The position numbers were made by a program, and so were the translations under genes. Shown here in pieces: positions 37,359 to 46,033 of a stretch of 64,000 nt of DNA. Source of the DNA: Brevibacterium atlanticum (GTDB lineage Bacteria > Actinomycetota > Actinomycetes > Actinomycetales > Brevibacteriaceae); the NCBI RefSeq assembly GCF_011617245.1, contig NZ_CP050152.1:2222503-2286502 (forward strand). The letters run 5' to 3'. The notes beneath the pieces were generated by a model, which worked only from the letters and a program-made list of their open reading frames with translations, was not told the origin of the DNA and did no database searches. How positions within the stretch are numbered: the first letter of the stretch is position 1; each line of letters begins with the position of its first letter.

Positions 37359-39491
37359 TCAGGCGTGTCCGGCCTCCTTCATCTGCCGCAGCTCCTGTTT
37401 GAGGTCGGAGAGCTCGTCGCGCAGTCGGGCGGCGAGCTCGAACTGGAGTTCGGCAGCGGCCGAATGCATCTGCGAGGTCAGCGATTCGATGAGTTCGGTG
37501 AGATCCGCGGCCGGCGGTCGCAGCGAACCGGACTTGTTCGCGGCTTCGCGCTGTTCATCGGTGAGCGTCGAGTTGTAGCCGCGTCTGCCCTTGCCGTAGT
37601 CGAATTCGGTGAGCAGCTCACGAGTGTCCTCGTCCTCGCGCTGGAGCCGTTCGGTGATGTCGGCGATCCGCTTGACCAGCGGGGCCGGGTCGACTCCGTG
37701 CTCCTTGTTATAGGCGATCTGGATGGCGCGGCGGCGGTCGGTCTCGTCGATGGCGGTGCGCATCGAGTCGGTGATGGTGTCGGCGTACATGTGGACCTGA
37801 CCGTGCAGGTTCCTGGCCGCACGGCCGATGGTCTGGATCAGCGAGGTCGAGGACCGGAGGAAGCCCTCCTTGTCGGCGTCGAGGATCGCGACGAGCGAGA
37901 CCTCCGGCAGGTCGAGGCCCTCGCGGAGGAGGTTGATGCCCACGAGGACGTCGAACTCCCCGGCTCGCAGCTCGGTGAGCAGCTCGACACGGCGCAGGGT
38001 GTCGACGTCCGAGTGGAGGTACTGGACGCGGATGTCGTGTTCGAGCAGATAGTCGGTGAGGTCCTCGGCCATCTTCTTCGTCAGGGTGGTCACGAGCACG
38101 CGTTCGTTCGCGTCGACCCTGGTCCGGATCTCGTCGAGGAGGTCGTCGATCTGGCCCTTGGTCGGTTTGACCTTGATCTCCGGGTCGACGAGGCCGGTCG
38201 GACGGATGATCTGCTGCACGTAGCCGTTCGCGTTGCCGAGTTCGAAGCTGCCGGGGGTGGCGGAGAGGTAGACGGTCTGACCGATCCGTTCGCGGAATTC
38301 GTCGAACTTCAGCGGCCTGTTGTCCATGGCGCTGGGCAGGCGGAAGCCGTGTTCGACGAGCGTGCGTTTGCGCGACATGTCACCTTCGTACATGCCCCCG
38401 ATCTGCGGCACCGTGACATGGGATTCGTCGACGACGAGGAGGAAGTCTTCGGGGAAGTAGTCGAGCAGGCAGTTCGGTGCCGACCCGGGAGAGCGGCCGT
38501 CGATGTGGCGGGAGTAGTTCTCGATTCCCGAGGTGAAACCCATCGACTCCATCATCTCGAGATCGTAGGTCGTGCGCATCTTCAGCCGCTGCGCCTCGAG
38601 GAGCTTGTTCTGCGCCTCGAATTCGCTCAGCCGCTGCTGGAGTTCGTCCTCGATCCCGCTGATCGCCTTGGCCATCCGGTTCTCACCGGCGACGTAGTGA
38701 CTGGCGGGGAACACGTGGATGGTCTCTTCGTCGCGCACGATCTCCCCGGTCAGGGGGTGCAGGGTCTGGAGGTTCTCGATCTCATCGCCGAAGAACTCGA
38801 TCCGCAGCGCCAGCTCCTCGTACTGTGGGATGATCTCGACGGTGTCCCCGCGCACCCGGAAGGTGCCGCGGGTGAACGCCATGTCGTTGCGAGCGTACTG
38901 CATCGACACGAAGCGCTTGAGCAGTTCGTCTCGATCGCATTCGTCGCCCTTGTGCAGGGTGACCATGCGGTCGACGTACTCTTCCGGCGTGCCCAGGCCG
39001 TAGATGCAGGACACCGTCGAGACGACCACGACATCGCGCCTGGTCAGCAGCGAGTTCGTCGCGGAGTGCCGGAGCCTCTCGACCTCGTCGTTGATCGACG
39101 AGTCCTTCTCGATGAAGGTGTCGGTCTGCGGGACGTAGGCCTCGGGCTGGTAGTAGTCGTAGTAGGAGACGAAGTATTCGACTGCGTTGTGCGGCAGCAG
39201 CTGCCGGAACTCGTTGGCCAGCTGGGCCGCCAGAGTCTTGTTCGGCGCCATGATGAGCGTCGGACGCTGCACCTGTTCGATCAGCCAGGCCGCCGTCGCG
39301 GACTTGCCGGTGCCGGTCGCGCCGAGGAGGACGATGTCGCGCTCCCCTGCGTCGAGTCGCTCCGAGATCTCTTGAATGGCGGTGGGCTGGTCACCGGAGG
39401 GCGAATATTCGGAGACGACCTCGAAGGGCGCCACCTCACGGGTGACGTCGGGGCGGTGGCCGATCGCGGGCAGGGGTCGTGCTGAGCTCAT
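37359..39491 (-). CDS. uvrB: Excinuclease ABC subunit B
   Basis: Helicase-like damage-verification subunit of nucleotide excision repair, 710 residues. [16 protein letters not shown] (motif I) lies near residue 55. The beta-hairpin [20 protein letters not shown] that clamps damaged DNA is near residue 108. [12 protein letters not shown] (motif II) and [12 protein letters not shown] (motif VI) follow. The C-terminal UVR motif that contacts UvrC is near residues 670-705 ([20 protein letters not shown]). It is separated from uvrA and uvrC by about 5 kb, and no SOS box was seen upstream. Confidence 0.97.
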   Translation of the reverse strand: MSSARPLPAIGHRPDVTREVAPFEVVSEYSPSGDQPTAIQEISERLDAGERDIVLLGATGTGKSATAAWLIEQVQRPTLIMAPNKTLAAQLANEFRQLLPHNAVEYFVSYYDYYQPEAYVPQTDTFIEKDSSINDEVERLRHSATNSLLTRRDVVVVSTVSCIYGLGTPEEYVDRMVTLHKGDECDRDELLKRFVSMQYARNDMAFTRGTFRVRGDTVEIIPQYEELALRIEFFGDEIENLQTLHPLTGEIVRDEETIHVFPASHYVAGENRMAKAISGIEDELQQRLSEFEAQNKLLEAQRLKMRTTYDLEMMESMGFTSGIENYSRHIDGRSPGSAPNCLLDYFPEDFLLVVDESHVTVPQIGGMYEGDMSRKRTLVEHGFRLPSAMDNRPLKFDEFRERIGQTVYLSATPGSFELGNANGYVQQIIRPTGLVDPEIKVKPTKGQIDDLLDEIRTRVDANERVLVTTLTKKMAEDLTDYLLEHDIRVQYLHSDVDTLRRVELLTELRAGEFDVLVGINLLREGLDLPEVSLVAILDADKEGFLRSSTSLIQTIGRAARNLHGQVHMYADTITDSMRTAIDETDRRRAIQIAYNKEHGVDPAPLVKRIADITERLQREDEDTRELLTEFDYGKGRRGYNSTLTDEQREAANKSGSLRPPAADLTELIESLTSQMHSAAAELQFELAARLRDELSDLKQELRQMKEAGHA

Positions 39492-39545
39492 GGTCCAACA
39501 CTAACCCCCGCCCCTGACACAGGACAGACCCGTGCCTCCGGCGGC

Positions 39546-40256
39546 TCATCCGCCGCCGAGGTAGACGTCCCTGATCGTCGAATCGTCCAACAGTTCGCGT
39601 CCGGTGCCGGTCTTCGTCAGCCGTCCGGCTTCGAGCACGCAGGCGCGGTCGGCGATCGCCAGGGCCTGGTTCGCGTTCTGTTCGACGAGGAGGACGGTCG
39701 TGCCCTGTGCGTTGATCTCCCTGATGATCGTGAAGATCTGCCGGATGAACTGCGGCGCCAGCCCCATCGACGGTTCGTCGAGGAGGAGCACCTCGGGGTC
39801 GGCCATGAGCGCCCGTCCGATAGCGAGCATCTGCTGTTCACCGCCGGACATGGTTCCGCCCAGCTGGGTCGAACGCTCCTTGAGCCGGGGGAAGAGCTCG
39901 AAGACACGATCGTAGGCGGATTCCGGGTTGCGTCGGCTCAGTGCATACGTGCCCATCTCGAGGTTCTCTCGCACGGTCATGCCGGGGAAGATGCCGCGGC
40001 CCTCGGGCACGAGCGAGATGCCCTTGCGCACCCGCTGGTGTCCCTTGAGGCGGGTGACGTCCTCACCCTTGAACGTGATCGTGCCGTGCCTGGCCGCCAG
40101 CAGACCGGAGACCGCGCGCATCGTGGTCGTCTTGCCGGCGCCGTTGGCACCGATGAGCACCACGATCTCCCCGTCCTCGACGGAGACGTCGATGTGTTCG
40201 ACGGCCTTGATGCGGCCGTAGCGGACTTCCAGGTCCGCGATCTCAAGCAGAGCCAT
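39546..40256 (-). CDS. livF: Branched-chain amino acid ABC transporter ATPase LivF
   Basis: A 236-residue ATPase of the LivFGMHK importer. GANGAGKTTTMRA Walker A near residue 38, MSGGEQQMLAIGRALM signature and LLLDEPSMGLAP Walker B are LivF-typical. ATG 40256 has AGGAGG upstream and overlaps the end of livG by 14 bases. The encoded complex brings in leucine, isoleucine, valine or related amides; the exact substrate cannot be read from the sequence. Confidence 0.94.
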   Translation of the reverse strand: MALLEIADLEVRYGRIKAVEHIDVSVEDGEIVVLIGANGAGKTTTMRAVSGLLAARHGTITFKGEDVTRLKGHQRVRKGISLVPEGRGIFPGMTVRENLEMGTYALSRRNPESAYDRVFELFPRLKERSTQLGGTMSGGEQQMLAIGRALMADPEVLLLDEPSMGLAPQFIRQIFTIIREINAQGTTVLLVEQNANQALAIADRACVLEAGRLTKTGTGRELLDDSTIRDVYLGGG

Positions 40257-41082
40257 CGGGCTCCTCCTGTCCCAGGTAGGCGGCGATGACGGCGGGGTCC
40301 TCACGGATCGCGGCCGGTACGTCGTCGGCGATCTTCTTCCCGAATTCGAGGACGACGATGCGGTCGGTGACCCCCATGACGAGTTTCATGTCGTGTTCGA
40401 TCAGCAGCACTGTGTAGCCCTCGTCGCGGACCGTGTGGATGAGCTCCATGAGCTCTTCCTTCTCGGCCGGGTTGAAGCCGGCTGCCGGTTCGTCGAGGCA
40501 GAGCAGCTTCGGATCCGTGGCCAGGGCGCGGGCGATCTCGAGCCGTCGCTGATAGCCGTAGGGCAGGTCCTTGGCTCGGTCGAAGGCGCGGTCGGCGATG
40601 CCGACGAATTCGAGCAGCTCCATCCCGCGCGTGATGATCTGCTTCTCCTCGTGGTAGTGGCGCGGGGTCCGCAGCATCGCCGAGATCATGCCCGACCGGT
40701 GGCGGGCGTCGAGGCCGACGGCGACGTTCTCCAGTGCTGTCATCTCACCGAAGAGGCGGATGTTCTGGAAGGTCCGCGCCAACCCGAGGCGGGTGATCCG
40801 GTGCTTCTTCAGCCCCAGCAGAGAGTTGCCTTCGAGAGTCACGCTCCCCTGCGAGGGACGGTAGACACCGGTCATCGCGTTGAAGCACGTGGTCTTCCCT
40901 GCCCCGTTCGGTCCGATCAGGCCGAGGATCTCACCGCGTCGGATGTCGAAGGACACGGCGTCGAGCGCGGTGAGTCCGCCGAAGACGACACTGAGGTCCC
41001 TGACCTGGACGAGGGTGTCTCCCTCGGCCACGGAGATGGCCCGCTCGGGAGCCACCTCGGTGAGTTCGGTGTCGGCGTTCAT
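40243..41082 (-). CDS. livG: Branched-chain amino acid ABC transporter ATPase LivG
   Basis: A 279-residue ATPase partner of Liv[17 protein letters not shown] near residue 57, [20 protein letters not shown]-loop region, [15 protein letters not shown] signature and [14 protein letters not shown] Walker B are present. The C-terminus ([20 protein letters not shown]) is the LivG hallmark. ATG 41082 overlaps the livM stop by 4 bases. The frame is open much further upstream, inside livM, and that extension is rejected. Confidence 0.94.
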   Translation of the reverse strand: MNADTELTEVAPERAISVAEGDTLVQVRDLSVVFGGLTALDAVSFDIRRGEILGLIGPNGAGKTTCFNAMTGVYRPSQGSVTLEGNSLLGLKKHRITRLGLARTFQNIRLFGEMTALENVAVGLDARHRSGMISAMLRTPRHYHEEKQIITRGMELLEFVGIADRAFDRAKDLPYGYQRRLEIARALATDPKLLCLDEPAAGFNPAEKEELMELIHTVRDEGYTVLLIEHDMKLVMGVTDRIVVLEFGKKIADDVPAAIREDPAVIAAYLGQEEPDGSA

Positions 41083-42293
41083 CGTGCGCCTCCTGTGGGC
41101 TCGTCGGTGGACCCGGGCTTCTCGTCGGTGGGTCCGGGGTCCTCGTCGTCGGGGTCGGTGGGCACAGTGCCTTCGACCTTCGCCTTTCTGCGGATCCGCG
41201 CGTTGAAGGTCAGCAGCTTCGGCTTCTTGCCGAACAGGCCCTGTGAGCGGAAGATCATGAGCAGCACGAGCACGATGCCGAAGATGAGGAACTTCCAGCC
41301 GCCGAGCGCGGTGAACCGCAGCGGCACGTACGCGACGATCGCTCCGCCGATGACGACCCCGAGTTTGTTGCCCTGGCCGCCGAGGATGACGGCGGCGAGG
41401 AACAGGATCGAGGTGGGGACGTCGAACTTCTGGTTGTTGACGAAACCGACCTGCCCGGCCAGCAGTGCGCCTGAGAGTCCGCCGAGGGCGGCGCCCGTGC
41501 CGAAGGCGGCGAGCTTGAACCGGAAGGTGGGCACGCCCATGATCTCTGCGGCGTCCTCGTCCTCGCGGATCGCGAACCAGGCACGGCCGACGCGTGAGCG
41601 CTCCAAGTTGCCGAGCAGGATCATGACGATGACGATGACGGTGACGGTGAACCAGTACCACGGCAGGCCGTTCGAAGCGGAGAAGATCGGCGCTCCGTCG
41701 ACCTCACCGGGCGGGCGGCCGACGTTCTGGAAGCCGGTGTTGCCCTTGAGCGCGGGCACGATGGTCGCGAGCAGGCGGATGATCTCACCGAAGCCGAGGG
41801 TGACGATGGCCAGGTAGTCTCCACGCAGGCGCAGGGTCGGGATCCCGAGGGCGATGCCGAAGACGACGGTGACGATCATCGCCAGCGGCAGCGTCCACAG
41901 GTACGGAATGTGCACGAGCGGCGAATCCGGCGAGGTCCACAGCGAGGCGGTGTAGGCGCCGACGGCGAAGAAGCCGATGTAGCCGAGATCGAGCAGACCT
42001 GCTTGGCCGACGACGACGTTGAGACCCAGCGCGACGAGACCGTAGAGGGCCATGTTGAAGCACGAGATCGCGAAGTCGTTGGCGGGTTCGGTGGTGATCA
42101 GCGGCGGGTTGATGACCGGCAACAGGTAGGCGAGGACGACCACGACGAGCAGGATCGACCACTGCTGCCAGCGCGAGCGATCGTTCCACCACGAGCTGAT
42201 CCGGACGAACCAGCCGGGTCGGCCGTGCCCGAGCTTGCCGTCCGCTTCGGCCTGTTTGGCTCCGATGGAGCTCAATGGACTGTGTGCAGACAT
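41079..42293 (-). CDS. livM: Branched-chain amino acid ABC transporter permease LivM
   Basis: A 404-residue membrane permease with about nine to ten helices. [19 protein letters not shown] near residue 85 and [20 protein letters not shown] near 150 are LivM signatures, and [13 protein letters not shown] near 250 is the cytosolic coupling loop. An acidic Pro/Asp/Glu/Thr tail ([20 protein letters not shown]) ends the protein, longer than in E. coli LivM. ATG 42293 shares one base with the livH stop. Confidence 0.93.
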   Translation of the reverse strand: MSAHSPLSSIGAKQAEADGKLGHGRPGWFVRISSWWNDRSRWQQWSILLVVVVLAYLLPVINPPLITTEPANDFAISCFNMALYGLVALGLNVVVGQAGLLDLGYIGFFAVGAYTASLWTSPDSPLVHIPYLWTLPLAMIVTVVFGIALGIPTLRLRGDYLAIVTLGFGEIIRLLATIVPALKGNTGFQNVGRPPGEVDGAPIFSASNGLPWYWFTVTVIVIVMILLGNLERSRVGRAWFAIREDEDAAEIMGVPTFRFKLAAFGTGAALGGLSGALLAGQVGFVNNQKFDVPTSILFLAAVILGGQGNKLGVVIGGAIVAYVPLRFTALGGWKFLIFGIVLVLLMIFRSQGLFGKKPKLLTFNARIRRKAKVEGTVPTDPDDEDPGPTDEKPGSTDEPTGGAR

Positions 42294-43270
42294 CAGACTC
42301 GTGCCTTCCCTAGGTTGGTGCCGAGGATTCCGTTCGGCCGGATCATCAGAACGAGGATGAGGACGACGAAGATGACGACGTCGGTCCATTGGGAGTCCCC
42401 GAGGATCGTCGCCCCGTAGTTGCCGATGAGACCGACGAGGAGACCGCCGAGGAGAGCGCCCCGGACGTTGCCGATGCCGCCGAGCACCGCGGCCGTGAAG
42501 GCTTTGATGCCGAGGATGAAGCCGCCCATGTAGAAGACTCCCGCGGGGACCCGCATGACGTAGAAGAGCGCGGCGGCGCCGGCGAGGAAACCGCCGATGG
42601 CGAAGGTCGCGATGATGATGCGCTCACGATTGACGCCCATCAGGGTGGCGGTGTCCGGGTCCTGTGCCACGGCGCGGATGCCGCGGCCGAGCTTGGTCCG
42701 GCGCACGATCTGGTCGACGCAGATCATCATCACCAGAGCCGCGATGACGATCGTCAGCTGCTGCGAGTCGATGATGGTCCCGAAGACGTCGAAGATCGGC
42801 TCGGGGCGGAACATCGTCACACTCGCCTCGGCGTTGGGGCCCCGCCATTCGAAGAAGATGTACTGCAGGACGAAGGACATGCCGATGGCGGAGATGAGGA
42901 ACGCCAGACGGGAGGCGCCGCGGTCGCGCAGCGGTTTGTATGCGACGCGTTCGACGAGGATCGCCGTTCCTCCGGAGACCACCATCGCGATGATCCCGGC
43001 GAGGACGAGGTCGAGGATGAGCATTCCCAACGGCAGGGTGGGTGCCGAGGGACCGAATCCCAGGGCGCTGAGGAAGAAGACGACGGCGAAGGCGCCGGCG
43101 ATGAAGACTTCCGAGTGGGCGAAGTTGATGAGGTTGAGCACACCGTAGACGAGCGTGTAGCCGAGGGCCACGAGCGCGTAGATGGCTCCGAGTGTGAGTC
43201 CGTCGAAGGTCGTCGCCCAGAAGCTGTCGAACAGGGCGGTGAAGTCGAACGAAATCCAATCACTGGACAT
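42293..43270 (-). CDS. livH: Branched-chain amino acid ABC transporter permease LivH
   Basis: A 325-residue membrane permease forming the channel with LivM. GAIYALVALGYTLVYGVLNL and NFAHSEVF near residues 30-55 are the typical start. AVAQDPDTATLMGVN near residue 205 is the coupling loop, and KAFTAAVLGGIGNVRGALLG lies near 260. I use ATG 43270; the frame extends 10 codons further but without a better ribosome site. A strong hairpin separates it from livK. Confidence 0.94.
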   Translation of the reverse strand: MSSDWISFDFTALFDSFWATTFDGLTLGAIYALVALGYTLVYGVLNLINFAHSEVFIAGAFAVVFFLSALGFGPSAPTLPLGMLILDLVLAGIIAMVVSGGTAILVERVAYKPLRDRGASRLAFLISAIGMSFVLQYIFFEWRGPNAEASVTMFRPEPIFDVFGTIIDSQQLTIVIAALVMMICVDQIVRRTKLGRGIRAVAQDPDTATLMGVNRERIIIATFAIGGFLAGAAALFYVMRVPAGVFYMGGFILGIKAFTAAVLGGIGNVRGALLGGLLVGLIGNYGATILGDSQWTDVVIFVVLILVLMIRPNGILGTNLGKARV

Positions 43271-43290
43271 GGGGTCTCGATTCTGGGATG

Positions 43291-43335
43291 GACGCCGCAC
43301 AGCCCTCCGGTGTTCCCGGAGGACTGTGCGGCGTC
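43291..43335 (-). terminator. Intercistronic hairpin (attenuator) between livK and livH
   Basis: A 12-bp perfect stem (43291-43302 with 43324-43335), one mismatch, then seven more pairs around a 5-base loop. It sits just after the livK stop. It may terminate part of the transcripts or protect the upstream mRNA, giving more binding protein than permease. No T-run follows. Confidence 0.7.
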
Positions 43336-43351
43336 GAGCGAGGCGAAGAGA

Positions 43352-44584
43352 TTATTCGATGAGTCCGACGGACACGATGCCGCCGGCCTCGGTCTTGTAG
43401 CCGTAGACGGCTTTGTCTTCGAGTTCTCCCTTGTCATCCCATTTGTAGGTCTTGCCGTAGCCGACCCCGTCGTAGTCCTTCACGTAGTCGATCATCTTCT
43501 TCCGGTCGGTGATGCCCTTGTCGATGCCGGTGAGGAAGATCGTCATGGTGTCGTAGCCTTCGACCGAGTAGGTGCCGGGGGCGTCGCCTCCCGAGACCTT
43601 CTTGAACGCGTCGGCGAATTCCGGGATGAGGTCGCCGGGCACGCACGTGCACGTGTAGTAGGCGTTGTTCGCAGCGTCGCCGGCCTGCTTGACGAACGCG
43701 GTGTCCTTGACCCCGTCGGGGCCGATGAAGTAGCCGTCGAAGCCCTTGTTGACCAGCTGGTTGTCCAGAGGTGCGCCCTCGGCGAAGTATCCGGAGTAGA
43801 TGACGGAATCGGCCTTCGCATCCATGATCTTCTGGATCGTGGGGGCGAAGTCCTTCTGTCCGGTCGTCACCGCGTCCTCGCACGCGAGCTTGTCGCCCAT
43901 CTTCTCCTTGACGACCTTGGCCAGACCCATGCCGTAGTCGGAGTCGTCCTCGATCAGGCAGGTCTTCTCCGCCTTGAGCTTGTCGACGAGCTGGACGAGT
44001 GCCGGGCCCTGGACCGTGTCGTTGCCCAGGCCCCGGAAGAACGTCTTCCAACCGTTGGCGGTGAGATCGGGGTTCGTCGCCGCCGGTGTGATGTGGACGA
44101 GGCCGTTGTCCTCGAAGATGCCGCCGGTGGCCTTGGACTCACCGGAGAAGGGGAGACCGACGACGCCGATGATGTTGTCGTCCTTCGTCGCCTGTGCCAC
44201 CGGGCCGGTGGCCTTGGCCGGGTCACCCTCGGTGTCGATCTTCTTGAACTTCACCTTGCAGTCGGGATTGGCCTTGTTGTGTTCGTCGATGGCGGTCTGT
44301 GCACCGTTGTAGATGTTGATGCCGAGCTGAGCATTCGGCCCGGTCATCGCGCCGAGGTAGGCGATCGTCAGGTTCGAATCGCACTTCGCGTCGCCCTTCC
44401 CTGCCGCCTTGACGACGTCCGGCGAGACCTCGAGCGAATCCTGGACGGGAAGTTCGACGCGATCGCCCGAACCGTCGTCTCCCGATCCGGACGAGCCCTG
44501 ATTGGCACAGCCGCTCATGGCGATGAGCGCGGCGATCGACAATGCCGCCACGGTGAAACCGCTGGTTCGTTTCATAGGGTTCAC
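43352..44584 (-). CDS. livK: Branched-chain amino acid binding lipoprotein LivK
   Basis: A 410-residue periplasmic-binding-type lipoprotein that captures the substrate outside the membrane for LivHMGF. The signal peptide (MKRTSGFTVAALSIAALIAM) ends with the lipobox MSGC, lipidated Cys near residue 26, followed by a Gly/Ser/Asp linker. The mature domain has IAYLGAMTGPNAQLG near residue 75 and VGLPFSGES near 140, as in type I binding proteins. GTG 44584 or ATG 44575 could start the protein; both keep the signal peptide. It is the first gene of the operon and likely the most expressed. Confidence 0.93.
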   Translation of the reverse strand: MNPMKRTSGFTVAALSIAALIAMSGCANQGSSGSGDDGSGDRVELPVQDSLEVSPDVVKAAGKGDAKCDSNLTIAYLGAMTGPNAQLGINIYNGAQTAIDEHNKANPDCKVKFKKIDTEGDPAKATGPVAQATKDDNIIGVVGLPFSGESKATGGIFEDNGLVHITPAATNPDLTANGWKTFFRGLGNDTVQGPALVQLVDKLKAEKTCLIEDDSDYGMGLAKVVKEKMGDKLACEDAVTTGQKDFAPTIQKIMDAKADSVIYSGYFAEGAPLDNQLVNKGFDGYFIGPDGVKDTAFVKQAGDAANNAYYTCTCVPGDLIPEFADAFKKVSGGDAPGTYSVEGYDTMTIFLTGIDKGITDRKKMIDYVKDYDGVGYGKTYKWDDKGELEDKAVYGYKTEAGGIVSVGLIE

Positions 44585-44659
44585 TTGTACTTTCTTCTGT
44601 GGGGCCGCACGATCGTTGCCGGCCTCTCCGGGTGATACAGAAGAAATATAGTGTGCGCA

Positions 44660-44675
44660 GTGTGAGTGAACTCAC
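44660..44675. promoter_or_regulatory. CRP/GlxR-like operator upstream of livK
   Basis: TGTGAGTGAACTCACA is a perfect 7+7 palindrome with a 2-base centre. It has the TGTGA-N6-TCACA form of CRP and corynebacterial GlxR sites. It lies 76-91 bases before the GTG of livK and just upstream of a minus-strand TATATT (44644-44649), so it would overlap the -35 region. That position suits repression. Confidence 0.55.
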
Positions 44676-44685
44676 ATCTGACTAT

Positions 44686-44706
44686 TACAAATCCGTAACA
44701 GATTTG
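44686..44706. promoter_or_regulatory. Second palindrome upstream of livK
   Basis: ACAAATC-N7-GATTTGT, a perfect 7+7 inverted repeat in an unusually AT-rich stretch, 10 bases beyond the CRP-like site. It could bind another regulator. I cannot name the factor. Confidence 0.4.
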
Positions 44707-44719
44707 TCGTGTGGCGTCG

Positions 44720-44761
44720 GTGAGCGCAAGATCAGTTGCCGATTAGATAGGATCTGCGCTC
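44720..44761 (-). terminator. Possible terminator after coaE
   Basis: TGAGCGCA and GATC pair with GATC and TGCGCTCA (12 pairs, one bulged A, loop about 17 bases), 22 bases beyond the coaE stop. The stem is weaker than others in this window. Confidence 0.45.
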
Positions 44762-44782
44762 ATTCGACAGCCCTGCGAATGC

Positions 44783-46003
44783 TCAGTCGAAGCTCTCCGG
44801 GACGAGGTGCCGGCGCATCCGGAGGAAGTACGGCTCCTTCGCCTCGGCATAGGCGTTCGTCGCTTCCTCGTGCGCAAGCGCAGTGTCTGCTGCCGCACCG
44901 CTCGTCGCCTCGCCGTCGACTCCGATCGAAGCGATCACCTGTGCGACGAGATCGCGTTTGAGCTCGAGATAGCGCTCCTTCTCCCCTGTATCGATGCGCA
45001 GCAGATCCCGGAAGGCGCGGGCGAAGCACGCGCCGACCGAGTCCTCTGTGCGCACGTGCAGATTGACCGCTCGCCCGGGATCCGTGTTCGCGTGGAACCA
45101 TTTCTCCTCGAATTCGCCCTCGCCGAGGTGGTCGGACAGTTCCCGTCCCGGATAGCCGAGTTCGGCAAGCCGTGGGGCCAGCGAGCGTGCGCTCTCCAGA
45201 TCGGGGACGATGAGTTGGAGATCGATGACGTCTTTGGCGGGCAGCTCCGGCACCGAGGTGGACCCGATGTGGTCGATCGGGAACCGCTCGCCGGTGCCGT
45301 GGCGCAGCTTCGCGATCACGCGAGCGGCGTCTCCGGACCAGTCGGCGTCTGAGGGGTCGGTGAGGTGCAGTGCCGGGCGTGGGGCCCGACGCTGCGCGAC
45401 GAGGTTGTTCGCGAAGGGGTCGATTCTCGTCTCGAGGAGTCGGCGCACCGCCTCCCGCGTGGCTTCGATCTCGCCCGAATTGTCGATGATGACGTCGCAC
45501 GCGGCGCGTCTGGTCGCATCGTCGGCCTGGCGGGCGATCCGCGCCTCGGCGTCCGCGCGGTCCATTCCGCGGGACTCCATGAGCCGGGCCAGGCGCACTT
45601 CGGCCGGAACGTCGACGAGCAGGTTGAGGTGGTAGGCGGGAGTCATCGAATTCTCGACGAGCAGCGGCACGTCGTGGACGACGATGGCCTCTTCGGCATG
45701 GCGATCGAAGTGGTCGGCGGTGCGGTCTCTGATCGCCGGATGCATGAGTCCGTTGAGGATGGCGGTGTGCTCGCTGTCGACGAAGGCTGCGGCCGCGAGG
45801 GCGGCACGGTCGAGGACTCCGTTCGCGTCGAGGATCTGCGGACCGAAGGCCTCGACGAGGCGGTCGAGCAGCGGCTCACCGGGAGCGACGACCTCTCGGG
45901 CGATCCGGTCGGCGTCGATGAGCGCCGCTCCGTGGTCGACGAGCATCGCGGAGACTGTTGACTTTCCGGCGCCGATTCCGCCGGTGAGACCGATTCTCAG
46001 CAT
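44783..46003 (-). CDS. coaE: Dephospho-CoA kinase fused to a GrpB domain
   Basis: Catalyses the last step of coenzyme A synthesis, phosphorylating dephospho-CoA. Residues 1-200 are the kinase: GLTGGIGAGKSTVS Walker A at residue 6, DADRIAREVV near 30 and HDVPLLVEN near 108. Residues about 215-406 are a GrpB (UPF0157) domain of the nucleotidyltransferase-like fold, with DHIGSTSVPELPAKDVIDLQ near 245. This fusion is known in mycobacteria (Rv1631 type) and other actinobacteria; the GrpB half may aid folding or have its own role. It lies 30 bases upstream of a livK-side intergenic region and after the membrane protein gene. Confidence 0.94.
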   Translation of the reverse strand: MLRIGLTGGIGAGKSTVSAMLVDHGAALIDADRIAREVVAPGEPLLDRLVEAFGPQILDANGVLDRAALAAAAFVDSEHTAILNGLMHPAIRDRTADHFDRHAEEAIVVHDVPLLVENSMTPAYHLNLLVDVPAEVRLARLMESRGMDRADAEARIARQADDATRRAACDVIIDNSGEIEATREAVRRLLETRIDPFANNLVAQRRAPRPALHLTDPSDADWSGDAARVIAKLRHGTGERFPIDHIGSTSVPELPAKDVIDLQLIVPDLESARSLAPRLAELGYPGRELSDHLGEGEFEEKWFHANTDPGRAVNLHVRTEDSVGACFARAFRDLLRIDTGEKERYLELKRDLVAQVIASIGVDGEATSGAAADTALAHEEATNAYAEAKEPYFLRMRRHLVPESFD

Positions 46004-46033
46004 GACCTCATCCTAACGAGCCGGCGTCTGCGG

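Noticed and set aside
37365-39485. 706-codon open frame antisense to uvrB
   Set aside because: It covers uvrB almost exactly on the other strand, has no recognisable motif and shows the biased composition of a shadow frame.
42389-44635. 748-codon plus-strand frame across livH and livK
   Set aside because: It is antisense to two intact, recognised genes and crosses their intercistronic hairpin; acidic low-complexity translation.
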